Part shown: piece after piece, positions 1 through 4,777 of the stretch
Position numbering within the stretch: position 1 is the first letter of the stretch
Layout of the letters: the number at the start of each line of letters is the position of its first letter
NCBI GenBank assembly: GCA_945868555.1
Contig: CAMBMC010000139.1
Span: 1-6,485, forward strand
DNA: 6,485 bases
Direction: 5' to 3'
DNA from: Chitinophaga pinensis
Lineage (GTDB): Bacteria > Bacteroidota > Bacteroidia > Flavobacteriales_D > Crocinitomicaceae
Made by a program: the position numbers and the translations under genes
The notes under the pieces: model-generated
Database searches by the model: none
The model's input: the letters and a program-made list of their open reading frames with translations, nothing else
What the model was told of the DNA's origin: nothing

Positions 1-572
1 AATGAAGTTGTAGTTTTGGTGATGTACGCGTCTACCATCATTCCATTGGACTCATTGTACTTCGAAAGATCTATTTTATCTAGTTTAATGGACTTCAAAT
101 CTAAATGAAACTCTTCTTCCACTTTTTCAGGTGGTAAATCTGTTTCAAAGGCCTTTGCAATGTTAAATGAGCCGTCTAAATGCCTAACCAAGCGAATGTC
201 TCCATCTGTCAGACGAATGGATTTTACATCATACTTACCTGTCATTAGTCCACTGAGATCAAACCCAATGTAGGTATCATTGATTTGAAGAATTCGTTTT
301 TTAGGGTCAAAATCATCCCCTTCAAAAATTTCTAAACCTTCAATGTCAATTGAAATGTATGGGAAATTAGCAAATGGCGCTATATGGCTTCCTTTGATTC
401 GAATTGCACCTTTAAAATCTTTGTTCGCTGTTTCAATGAGACTATTTACAATTGCATCTTGTTTTGCATACACAATGAGCAGAACAGTGAAGAAAAATAC
501 AATTGGTGATATGAAGGCAAACAACACAAATCGTTTCCAGAATTTTTTACGCTTCAAAAATGCCAACGTCAT
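1..572 (-). CDS. AsmA-like envelope protein, N-terminal part (runs off left edge)
   Basis: Partial gene: 190 complete codons are visible and the C-terminal part lies beyond position 1. A basic N-terminus (KRKKFWKR, residues 7-14) is followed by one hydrophobic membrane segment at about residues 15-36, then a soluble part with the pattern of Bacteroidota AsmA-family proteins: an amphipathic stretch after the membrane anchor, FPYISIDIEGLEIF at about 69-82, a strand ending in YIGFDLSGLMTG, and IRLTDGDIRLVRHLDGSFNI. AsmA/TamB relatives are membrane-anchored, largely beta-stranded proteins of the periplasm linked to outer-membrane assembly or lipid transport; that role is family knowledge. ATG at 572 is the first ATG after an in-frame TAG upstream. 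The purine run AAAGGG (579-574) sits only one base from it, so TTG at 566, spaced seven bases from the run, is a possible alternative. It is divergent from everything to its right. Confidence 0.8.
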   Translation of the reverse strand, partial: MTLAFLKRKKFWKRFVLFAFISPIVFFFTVLLIVYAKQDAIVNSLIETANKDFKGAIRIKGSHIAPFANFPYISIDIEGLEIFEGDDFDPKKRILQINDTYIGFDLSGLMTGKYDVKSIRLTDGDIRLVRHLDGSFNIAKAFETDLPPEKVEEEFHLDLKSIKLDKIDLSKYNESNGMMVDAYITKTTTS

Positions 573-844
573 ACCCTTTAAATCAAATAAGTCCTAAAAA
601 TAGATCAAATTGAATTCAAATTGAATTTTTGTTTTCGAATTCATCTAGTTTTAACTTCGAAACAAGACCGAGCTGAGAAATCAGCATTCACGAGTGATTC
701 CAAATCTGAAATACTGAAGCAATCTAAAAAGTTGCTGAATGGCATAGTTTAAGATCCGTAAATATTGCCAATATTCTATTTTTCAGTTTTTGCTCTATAA
801 TTGTCCTTTATCATTTGAATAAAAGCATCCTTATTCTTTTCATA
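573..844. other. AT-rich intergenic region between divergent genes
   Basis: No gene is supported here. The stretch separates the minus-strand AsmA-like gene from the plus-strand side, so it should hold the promoter of the AsmA-like gene. On the minus strand no perfect TAnnTTTG box was found; the closest are two copies of TCAATTTG (7 of 8 matching) inside the tandem repeat at 606-627. The frame of the small ORF at 845 is open back to 728, but the residues it would encode look like chance AT-rich sequence and there is no ATG in it before 845. Confidence 0.6.
606..627. repeat. 11-bp perfect tandem repeat with nested palindrome
   Basis: CAAATTGAATT occurs twice head to tail (606-616 and 617-627). 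The junction makes a perfect 10-bp palindrome, TTGAATTCAA (610-619), and a 7-1-7 inverted repeat, AATTCAA-A-TTGAATT (613-627). Read on the minus strand, each copy contains TCAATTTG, one mismatch from the Bacteroidota -7 box, 34 to 55 bases before the AsmA-like start. A regulator site or promoter repeat is possible; chance in AT-rich DNA is also possible. Confidence 0.45.
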
Positions 845-985
845 ATGGCATATGAAAAACCGTATGCAATGCAAGCAATCGCAAAAATTTTAAAATCAAA
901 TGGATATAATAAAGCAAGGAAGTGGACGCAAAGTGAGTTACTCGATAAAATGATTAAGTTAGTGGACTTAAAACCTAAAAACTAA
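845..985 (+). CDS. Doubtful small ORF, 46 residues, unknown
   Basis: ATG at 845 to TAA at 983-985 encodes 46 residues, starting MAYEKPYAMQAIAKILKSNG. The product is basic and looks mostly helical, with no signal peptide or membrane segment and no family I recognise. In its favour are a sensible residue composition (lysine-rich, with periodic hydrophobic residues in QAIAKIL and ELLDKMIKLV) unlike a random AT-rich translation. Against it are the lack of a clear ribosome binding site and of a perfect -7 box, and its isolation between two spacers. It could be a real small protein, a remnant of a longer helical protein, or chance. Confidence 0.3.
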   Translation: MAYEKPYAMQAIAKILKSNGYNKARKWTQSELLDKMIKLVDLKPKN

Positions 986-1168
986 CGAAATCGTCGAGCT
1001 ACTAAACAACGTACAAGCGAAGCCACTTGTTTGCAAGAACCACCAAAAGGAAAACTTTGATCGTTCTCAAAAAATAAAATGGAATAACAAAAGTTGAGTC
1101 CAGAAACAACTCGAAAAACGGGGAAGGTTCTGTAAAGCCAAACGATAGATTAACAATTAAGATAGAAT
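986..1168. other. Leader region upstream of the M43 protease gene
   Basis: No gene is supported. The best promoter-like pair is TTTG at 1030-1033 and AAACTTTG at 1052-1059, spaced 18 bases. This resembles the Bacteroidota -33 (TTTG) and -7 (TAnnTTTG) elements with one mismatch in the -7 box. It would leave a leader of about 100 bases before the ATG at 1169. The last 30 bases are purine- and A-rich with no strong Shine-Dalgarno sequence, as is common in this phylum. Confidence 0.35.
1030..1059 (+). promoter_or_regulatory. Weak candidate promoter for the M43 protease gene
   Basis: TTTG (1030-1033), an 18-base spacer and AAACTTTG (1052-1059) fit the Bacteroidota sigma factor pattern except for A in place of the first T of the -7 box. 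No better match lies between 986 and 1168. Matches of this quality occur by chance in AT-rich DNA. Confidence 0.2.
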
Positions 1169-2407
1169 ATGAAAAAATCTTCAGATTTAATCCCCTTACT
1201 GCTTTTTCTTCTGTTTTTTCAAATGCTCGGCATGGGACAAAATGCTGAATGCGGTACTGATTTCATTCATAACACGCGAATGCAGAACGATTCTGCTTAT
1301 CGGAATCAATTCCTTCTCTTTGAATCGCAAGTGGATGCACGCACTGACAATCAAGCAAGTAGTGAATTAAAATCTCTCATTTACACCATTCCCGTTGTTG
1401 TACATGTTATTCATTTGGGCGAGTCCATTGGAACAGGTTCCAATATTTCAGATCTTCAAATTCAACAAGCTATTGCGGGACTCAATGACCGCTTTAGAAA
1501 TGTAAACGGTTTAGGCGTTGATGTTGAATTGGAATTTTGCCTTGCAAGCAAAGACCCAAATGGCAATTCAACAAATGGCATTAACAGGGTAAATGGGTCA
1601 AGTATATCCAATTATTCAACAAATGGAATAACACCAACGGGGAATACATGCAGTGGAGCAGTTGAAACTACCATAAAAGACCTCAGCAGATGGCCTGTCT
1701 CTGACTATTACAATATTTGGGTTGTTAGCGAAATCTGTAATGGTAGTTTTGTTGGCTATGCATCCTATCCCCTTGGGGGACTTTATGATGGATTAGTTAT
1801 TGTTTCCACCTCTATGACAAGTAATAGTGGAACATTGCCTCATGAAGTCGGTCACGGTTTTTTTCTTTATCACACCTTCAATGGTGATGGTGGTAATGTT
1901 TCTTGTCCAGTAGACACGGATTGTCTTGTAGATGGCGATCATGTTTGCGATACACCCATTCATAAGCAAGGAGATTGCGGTACAACTAACCCCTGTACTT
2001 CGACTGGTGTGTGGGACAACAGCCGGTACAACTACATGGCTTATTGTCCTTTGGTCAACAGATTTACTCAAGGGCAAAAAGATAGAATCAGAGCTACAGC
2101 CATTGTTGCGCCCAGAGCAAGCTTACTGAATTCAGCAGGTTGTGAGACAGTAGGCCTTAATGAAATAGGTAGTACTGCACTGTTTTCTATTTTCCCTAAT
2201 CCTGCTCAAAGTTTAATCCATGTCAAAGCAGATCAAAAACTTTTAGGGGCATCTTATGTGGTTCATGACAATACAGGTAAAACAATTTTAAAAGGAATAA
2301 TAACTTCGGAGAACACAATCATTGAATTAGGCCATTTATCTGGAGGTTTTTACTTGTTAAGTTTGGGAGAGAATTTGAAACAGACATTTCAATTTATAAA
2401 AGAATAA
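1169..2407 (+). CDS. Secreted M43-family zinc metalloprotease with T9SS type A sorting domain
   Basis: A 412-residue exported protease. The signal peptide is at about residues 1-23 (hydrophobic 7-22, likely cleavage GMG/QN). A propeptide-like stretch leads to IPVVVHVIH (74-82), the first core strand of M43 (pappalysin/cytophagalysin) peptidases. FCLASKDPNGNSTNGI and YYNIWVV are further family-typical segments. The zinc site is HEVGHGFFLYHTF (225-237): His225, His229 and His235 bind zinc and Glu226 is the catalytic base. The usual metzincin glycine at position 8 of the motif is Phe232. CDTP (260-263) and the Met-turn NYMAYC with Met290, followed by RFTQGQKDRIRA, complete the domain. Residues from about 335 to the end form a T9SS type A sorting domain with FPNP (342-345), a GxY-like GGFYLL strand and a basic-ended last strand, so the enzyme should be exported through T9SS and released or surface-attached. 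The substrate is unknown. Confidence 0.95.
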   Translation: MKKSSDLIPLLLFLLFFQMLGMGQNAECGTDFIHNTRMQNDSAYRNQFLLFESQVDARTDNQASSELKSLIYTIPVVVHVIHLGESIGTGSNISDLQIQQAIAGLNDRFRNVNGLGVDVELEFCLASKDPNGNSTNGINRVNGSSISNYSTNGITPTGNTCSGAVETTIKDLSRWPVSDYYNIWVVSEICNGSFVGYASYPLGGLYDGLVIVSTSMTSNSGTLPHEVGHGFFLYHTFNGDGGNVSCPVDTDCLVDGDHVCDTPIHKQGDCGTTNPCTSTGVWDNSRYNYMAYCPLVNRFTQGQKDRIRATAIVAPRASLLNSAGCETVGLNEIGSTALFSIFPNPAQSLIHVKADQKLLGASYVVHDNTGKTILKGIITSENTIIELGHLSGGFYLLSLGENLKQTFQFIKE

Positions 2408-2464
2408 ACCCAAGCCACAAGAGCAGCTCCAAAACGTTTATGCCAACAATTGAACTACCTGACA

Positions 2465-2472
2465 TAAGTTTG
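2465..2472 (+). promoter_or_regulatory. Second perfect -7-like box (TAAGTTTG) in the M43-Fic gap
   Basis: TAAGTTTG matches TAnnTTTG exactly, but no TTG element lies at the usual spacing of about 19-23 bases (the nearest, at 2450-2452, is only 12 bases away). It is 98 bases from the preferred Fic start. It may be a minor promoter or chance. Confidence 0.2.
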
Positions 2473-2518
2473 GGTAGAATAAATGATCCCCACCTGCGTT
2501 GAAAACCTTTCTTATTCG

Positions 2519-2532
2519 CCGCATATTTGCGG
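2519..2532. promoter_or_regulatory. Palindrome CCGCA-TATT-TGCGG upstream of the Fic gene
   Basis: A perfect 5-bp inverted repeat around a 4-base centre, extendable by a G-T and a C-G pair to about 2517-2534. It lies 12 bases before the -7 box of the Fic gene, where the RNA polymerase -33 contact is expected. It shares the TTTGC/GCAAA-type core with a second palindrome at 2548-2558, which makes a regulator site more plausible than one palindrome alone would. Confidence 0.3.
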
Positions 2533-2543
2533 TGTTTATTTCT

Positions 2544-2551
2544 TATATTTG
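2544..2551 (+). promoter_or_regulatory. Bacteroidota -7 box (TATATTTG) of the Fic gene
   Basis: TATATTTG is a perfect match to TAnnTTTG. Transcription would start near 2555-2560, giving a leader of about 10-15 bases before the ATG at 2570. This supports that ATG over the in-frame ATG at 2483, which would lie upstream of the transcript. A canonical -33 TTG at 19-23 bases is not seen: TTG at 2527-2529 is only 14 bases away, which lowers confidence. Confidence 0.5.
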
Positions 2552-2558
2552 CCGCAAA
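2548..2558. promoter_or_regulatory. Palindrome TTTGC-C-GCAAA overlapping the Fic -7 box
   Basis: A perfect 5-1-5 inverted repeat whose left arm is the TTTG of the -7 box and whose right arm covers the expected transcription start. A protein bound here would block the promoter. The Fic protein itself ends in a winged helix, so self-repression is a reasonable but untested idea. Confidence 0.3.
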
Positions 2559-2569
2559 CGTCGGATTCA

Positions 2570-3676
2570 ATGGCAAAATACATCTACGAATATAACAACT
2601 GGACTGACTTTACTTGGCAAGACTCGGTGATCAACTCCATATTCGGTGAAGTGCGTTTAATGCAAGGTAAAATCATCGGACAGATGAATGCTTTAGGATT
2701 CACTGCAAAAGAAGAAGCGACGCTCACTGCATTAACACTCGACGTTGTAAAATCATCAGAAATAGAGGGCGAATTGCTCAACTATGATCAAGTACGTTCA
2801 TCGATTGCCAGACGATTGGGCATTCAATCTGCAGGACTTGTTAAAACGAATCGTCATACCGAAGGGATTGTAGAAATGATGCTCGATGCGACACAGCGCT
2901 ATGAATTACCACTCACAGAAAAACGCTTGTTTGGCTGGCATGCCGCACTCTTCCCTACCGGATTTAGCGGGCCTTATCAAATTGAGGTGGGTTGTTATCG
3001 CACAAAAGAAATGCAAGTGGTTTCTGGGGCAATGGGCAAAGAAAAAGTACATTACGAAGCAGTTAGGCATGAGTTTGTGCAAGCAGAAATGACAAAGTTC
3101 ATCACTTGGTTTAATACAAATCATTCACTCGACCTTTTACTAAAAGCCGCAATAGCCCATTTCTGGTTTATCATTATTCATCCATTTGATGATGGGAATG
3201 GTCGAATCGGTCGTGCACTTACAGATCTGCTCCTTGCTCGTTCTGAAGGAAGTGGCGAGCGCTTTTATAGTATGTCTAGCCAAATTCTGGAAGAGCGTAA
3301 AATGTATTATGCTGTATTACAAAAAGTCCAGCACAGCTCAAATGACATTACCGAATGGATCAATTGGTTTCTGCACTGCCATAAAAGCGCTATGCTGGCC
3401 ACGGAACATACTACCCAACAAATTCTTAAAAAAGCAGCATTTTGGACGCTTCACGAAAAAACCTCAATCAACGAAAGACAACGAAAAGTCGTGAATATGC
3501 TATTTGATAAGTTCGAAGGGAAATTACAAAGTTCAAACTGGGCGAAAATCAATAAGACCTCATCCGATACGGCCTTGCGAGACATTAAAGATTTGGTAGA
3601 AAAAGGAATTTTAAAACAAACCAATGAAGGCGGACGAAGTATCAACTACGAACTGGTCGATTTTAATCTGCCTTAA
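2570..3676 (+). CDS. Class II Fic-family protein adenylyltransferase (DUF4172 + Fic + winged helix)
   Basis: A 368-residue cytoplasmic enzyme of the family that transfers AMP (rarely another nucleotide group) from a nucleotide onto a hydroxyl side chain of a target protein. The N-terminus YIYEYNNWTDFTW (4-16) is typical of DUF4172. S62-x3-E66-G67 (SSEIEG) is the inhibitory motif (S/T)xxxE(G/N) placed before the Fic core, which defines class II: Glu66 should hold Arg215 and block productive ATP binding. The catalytic motif HPFDDGNGRIGR (204-215) is intact, with His204 as base, and the motif ends in Arg215. Residues from about 295 to 368 form a winged-helix domain (TSSDTALRDIKDLVEKGIL and GGRSINYEL). 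An in-frame ATG at 2483 would add 29 residues, but they have no family character and lie before the promoter; ATG 2570 gives the normal family length and start. No antitoxin gene is adjacent, as expected for a self-inhibited form. The target protein is unknown. Confidence 0.95.
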   Translation: MAKYIYEYNNWTDFTWQDSVINSIFGEVRLMQGKIIGQMNALGFTAKEEATLTALTLDVVKSSEIEGELLNYDQVRSSIARRLGIQSAGLVKTNRHTEGIVEMMLDATQRYELPLTEKRLFGWHAALFPTGFSGPYQIEVGCYRTKEMQVVSGAMGKEKVHYEAVRHEFVQAEMTKFITWFNTNHSLDLLLKAAIAHFWFIIIHPFDDGNGRIGRALTDLLLARSEGSGERFYSMSSQILEERKMYYAVLQKVQHSSNDITEWINWFLHCHKSAMLATEHTTQQILKKAAFWTLHEKTSINERQRKVVNMLFDKFEGKLQSSNWAKINKTSSDTALRDIKDLVEKGILKQTNEGGRSINYELVDFNLP

Positions 3677-3680
3677 TCAC

Positions 3681-3712
3681 AAAGTCAAAACCGAAGCTTT
3701 TCAATCGACTTT
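3681..3712 (+). terminator. Weak hairpin after the Fic gene
   Basis: AAAGTC (3681-3686) pairs with GACTTT (3707-3712), and AAAA (3687-3690) can pair with TTTT (3698-3701) inside the loop. The stem is AT-rich and has an asymmetric bulge, and the bases after it (ATTACAAG) are not a T-run. It may slow or end transcription between the Fic gene and the next gene 65 bases downstream, but is not a classical terminator. Confidence 0.25.
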
Positions 3713-3741
3713 ATTACAAGAAAACAACCCCTTCATTTCAC

Positions 3742-4548
3742 ATGAAAACAAAAAATAAATCGCTAAAAGCATTAACAACCTTATGCTCTTTGTTCATCTT
3801 GGTTTTGGTCAGCACTGCCCTCCATGCACAAATCATCTATACCGATATCCCCGATGCTACACCCAATGCCACCTTCTCCTTGGATTTGAACAACGACGGA
3901 AATGTGGACTTCATGCTGTATTTTGGTGGAAGCGCGGGTGCCGTTGGGGTGCTGTGTTCCCCTCAACAAAACAATGCCTATGCGGGAAATGCAGTCGGCA
4001 GTGACTATTTTGCTTGGGCCCTAGAATTGTCTGCAAGCATTTGTGATTCACTCGATACGTGGTACGGCACGAATTACCCGGGAACATTGGGGTTGGGTTC
4101 AAGTACAGGATACTGGCCCGGAGCAACCAATCGCTATTTGGCGCTGAAACTTATTGTGGGTGCGAATACCTATTACGGCTGGGTGCGCTTGGATGTGTTC
4201 CCAACATCCACCTCGTTCACGGTGAAAGATTATGCTTACCAGAGTACCTCAAACGCATGCATTCAGGCGGGACAAACCACCTTAGGTCTTGAAGAATTCA
4301 ACGATCCAGCACTCACGGTTTTTCCGAATCCTTTCAGTTCATCGACAAGGATCCAGACCAAAGGGAATCTGAACGATGCTACCTTAATCGTTTCAAATGC
4401 TTATGGTCAAGCGGTGAAGTGCTTCGAACACCTTTCTGGACAATCTGTTTCCATTTCCCGTAACGATATTCCAAGTGGGCTGTATTTCTTTCGATTAACA
4501 GAAGAAGATAAGATTACCTCAGCAGAAAAAGTTATAATTACCGAGTGA
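3742..4548 (+). CDS. Secreted T9SS cargo of unknown function with calcium-loop-like motif
   Basis: A 268-residue exported protein. The signal peptide has a basic start (residues 2-9), a hydrophobic core (about 10-27) and likely cleavage after Ala29 (LHA/Q). The mature N-terminus contains DLNNDGNVDF (48-57), which fits DxNxDGxxD, the calcium-binding loop pattern of dockerin-like and thrombospondin type 3 repeats; Asp48, Asn50, Asp52 and Asp56 would be ligands. The middle has RYLALKLIVG and YYGWVRLDV, then VKDYAYQST and IQAGQTT, a layout I recognise from uncharacterised Bacteroidota secreted proteins. From about residue 187 there is a T9SS type A sorting domain: FPNP at 194-197, SGLYFFRL, and the closing strand AEKVIITE. 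No catalytic motif was seen, so binding or structure is more likely than catalysis. ATG 3742 is the natural start for the signal peptide. Hand-counted GC in three 60-base lines (3841, 3901, 4141) is 95 of 180, above the neighbours. Confidence 0.88.
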   Translation: MKTKNKSLKALTTLCSLFILVLVSTALHAQIIYTDIPDATPNATFSLDLNNDGNVDFMLYFGGSAGAVGVLCSPQQNNAYAGNAVGSDYFAWALELSASICDSLDTWYGTNYPGTLGLGSSTGYWPGATNRYLALKLIVGANTYYGWVRLDVFPTSTSFTVKDYAYQSTSNACIQAGQTTLGLEEFNDPALTVFPNPFSSSTRIQTKGNLNDATLIVSNAYGQAVKCFEHLSGQSVSISRNDIPSGLYFFRLTEEDKITSAEKVIITE

Positions 4549-4580
4549 TCCAAAAGTTAACATTACTGAGTTTGAAACAA

Positions 4581-4619
4581 TCAAGAGAATGGAATCTGTC
4601 TTTTTCTTTTGACTTTTTT
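4581..4619 (+). terminator. Candidate intrinsic terminator after the 3742-4548 gene
   Basis: TCAAGAGAA (4581-4589) pairs with TTCTTTTGA (4604-4612): nine pairs, one of them a G-T wobble, around a 14-base loop. One base later comes a run of six T (4614-4619). The stem is AT-rich, as is usual in low-GC genomes, and the hairpin sits 33 bases after the stop codon, in the right place to separate this gene from the one at 4778. Confidence 0.4.
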
Positions 4620-4777
4620 ATCTTTCTTTCCAGATGTTAAATTCTAAGGAAAAAACTCCTGATTTTAACAATAACATACTTTTTTGGATGCTGCCAAGAA
4701 TTCTAACTATTTCGTTTTTAAGGCTATTTTTTCATTTCATCAAAAATTTTCTAATTTTAAGGAACAAACAAACTACT

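Noticed and set aside
343..597. Plus-strand open frame of 84 codons at the left side
   Set aside because: It lies antisense to the AsmA-like gene, whose translation shows a membrane anchor and family-typical motifs; the plus-strand product has no family character.
972..1097. Open stretch after the small ORF in a different frame, as if the ORF were frameshifted
   Set aside because: It has no start codon, is about 41 codons long and shows no family pattern; a single-base shift joining the two frames cannot be supported without a homologue.
1793..2129. Other-frame open frames inside the M43 gene on both strands
   Set aside because: They overlap the zinc motif and Met-turn of a well-supported protease and have no recognisable domains.
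2408..2475. ACCCAA / TTGGGT inverted repeat flanking the start of the M43-Fic gap
   Set aside because: Only six pairs separated by 56 bases, without a T-run; expected by chance.
2408..2569. Search for an antitoxin gene before the Fic gene (toxin-antitoxin pair)
   Set aside because: No ORF of suitable length lies in this gap, and the inhibitory motif is inside the Fic protein itself, so this is class II rather than a class I pair.
2886..3645. Several open frames on both strands inside the Fic gene
   Set aside because: They are shadows of a gene with intact inhibitory, catalytic and winged-helix motifs.
3781..4292. Overlapping open frames on both strands within the 3742-4548 gene
   Set aside because: The higher GC of this gene removes stop codons from other frames; the real frame has the signal peptide and sorting domain.
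4537..4571. Near-direct repeat ATTACCGAGT / ATTACTGAGT at the end of the 3742-4548 gene
   Set aside because: Only two 10-base copies with a mismatch, one inside the coding region; no sign of a target-site duplication because no mobile element lies between them.
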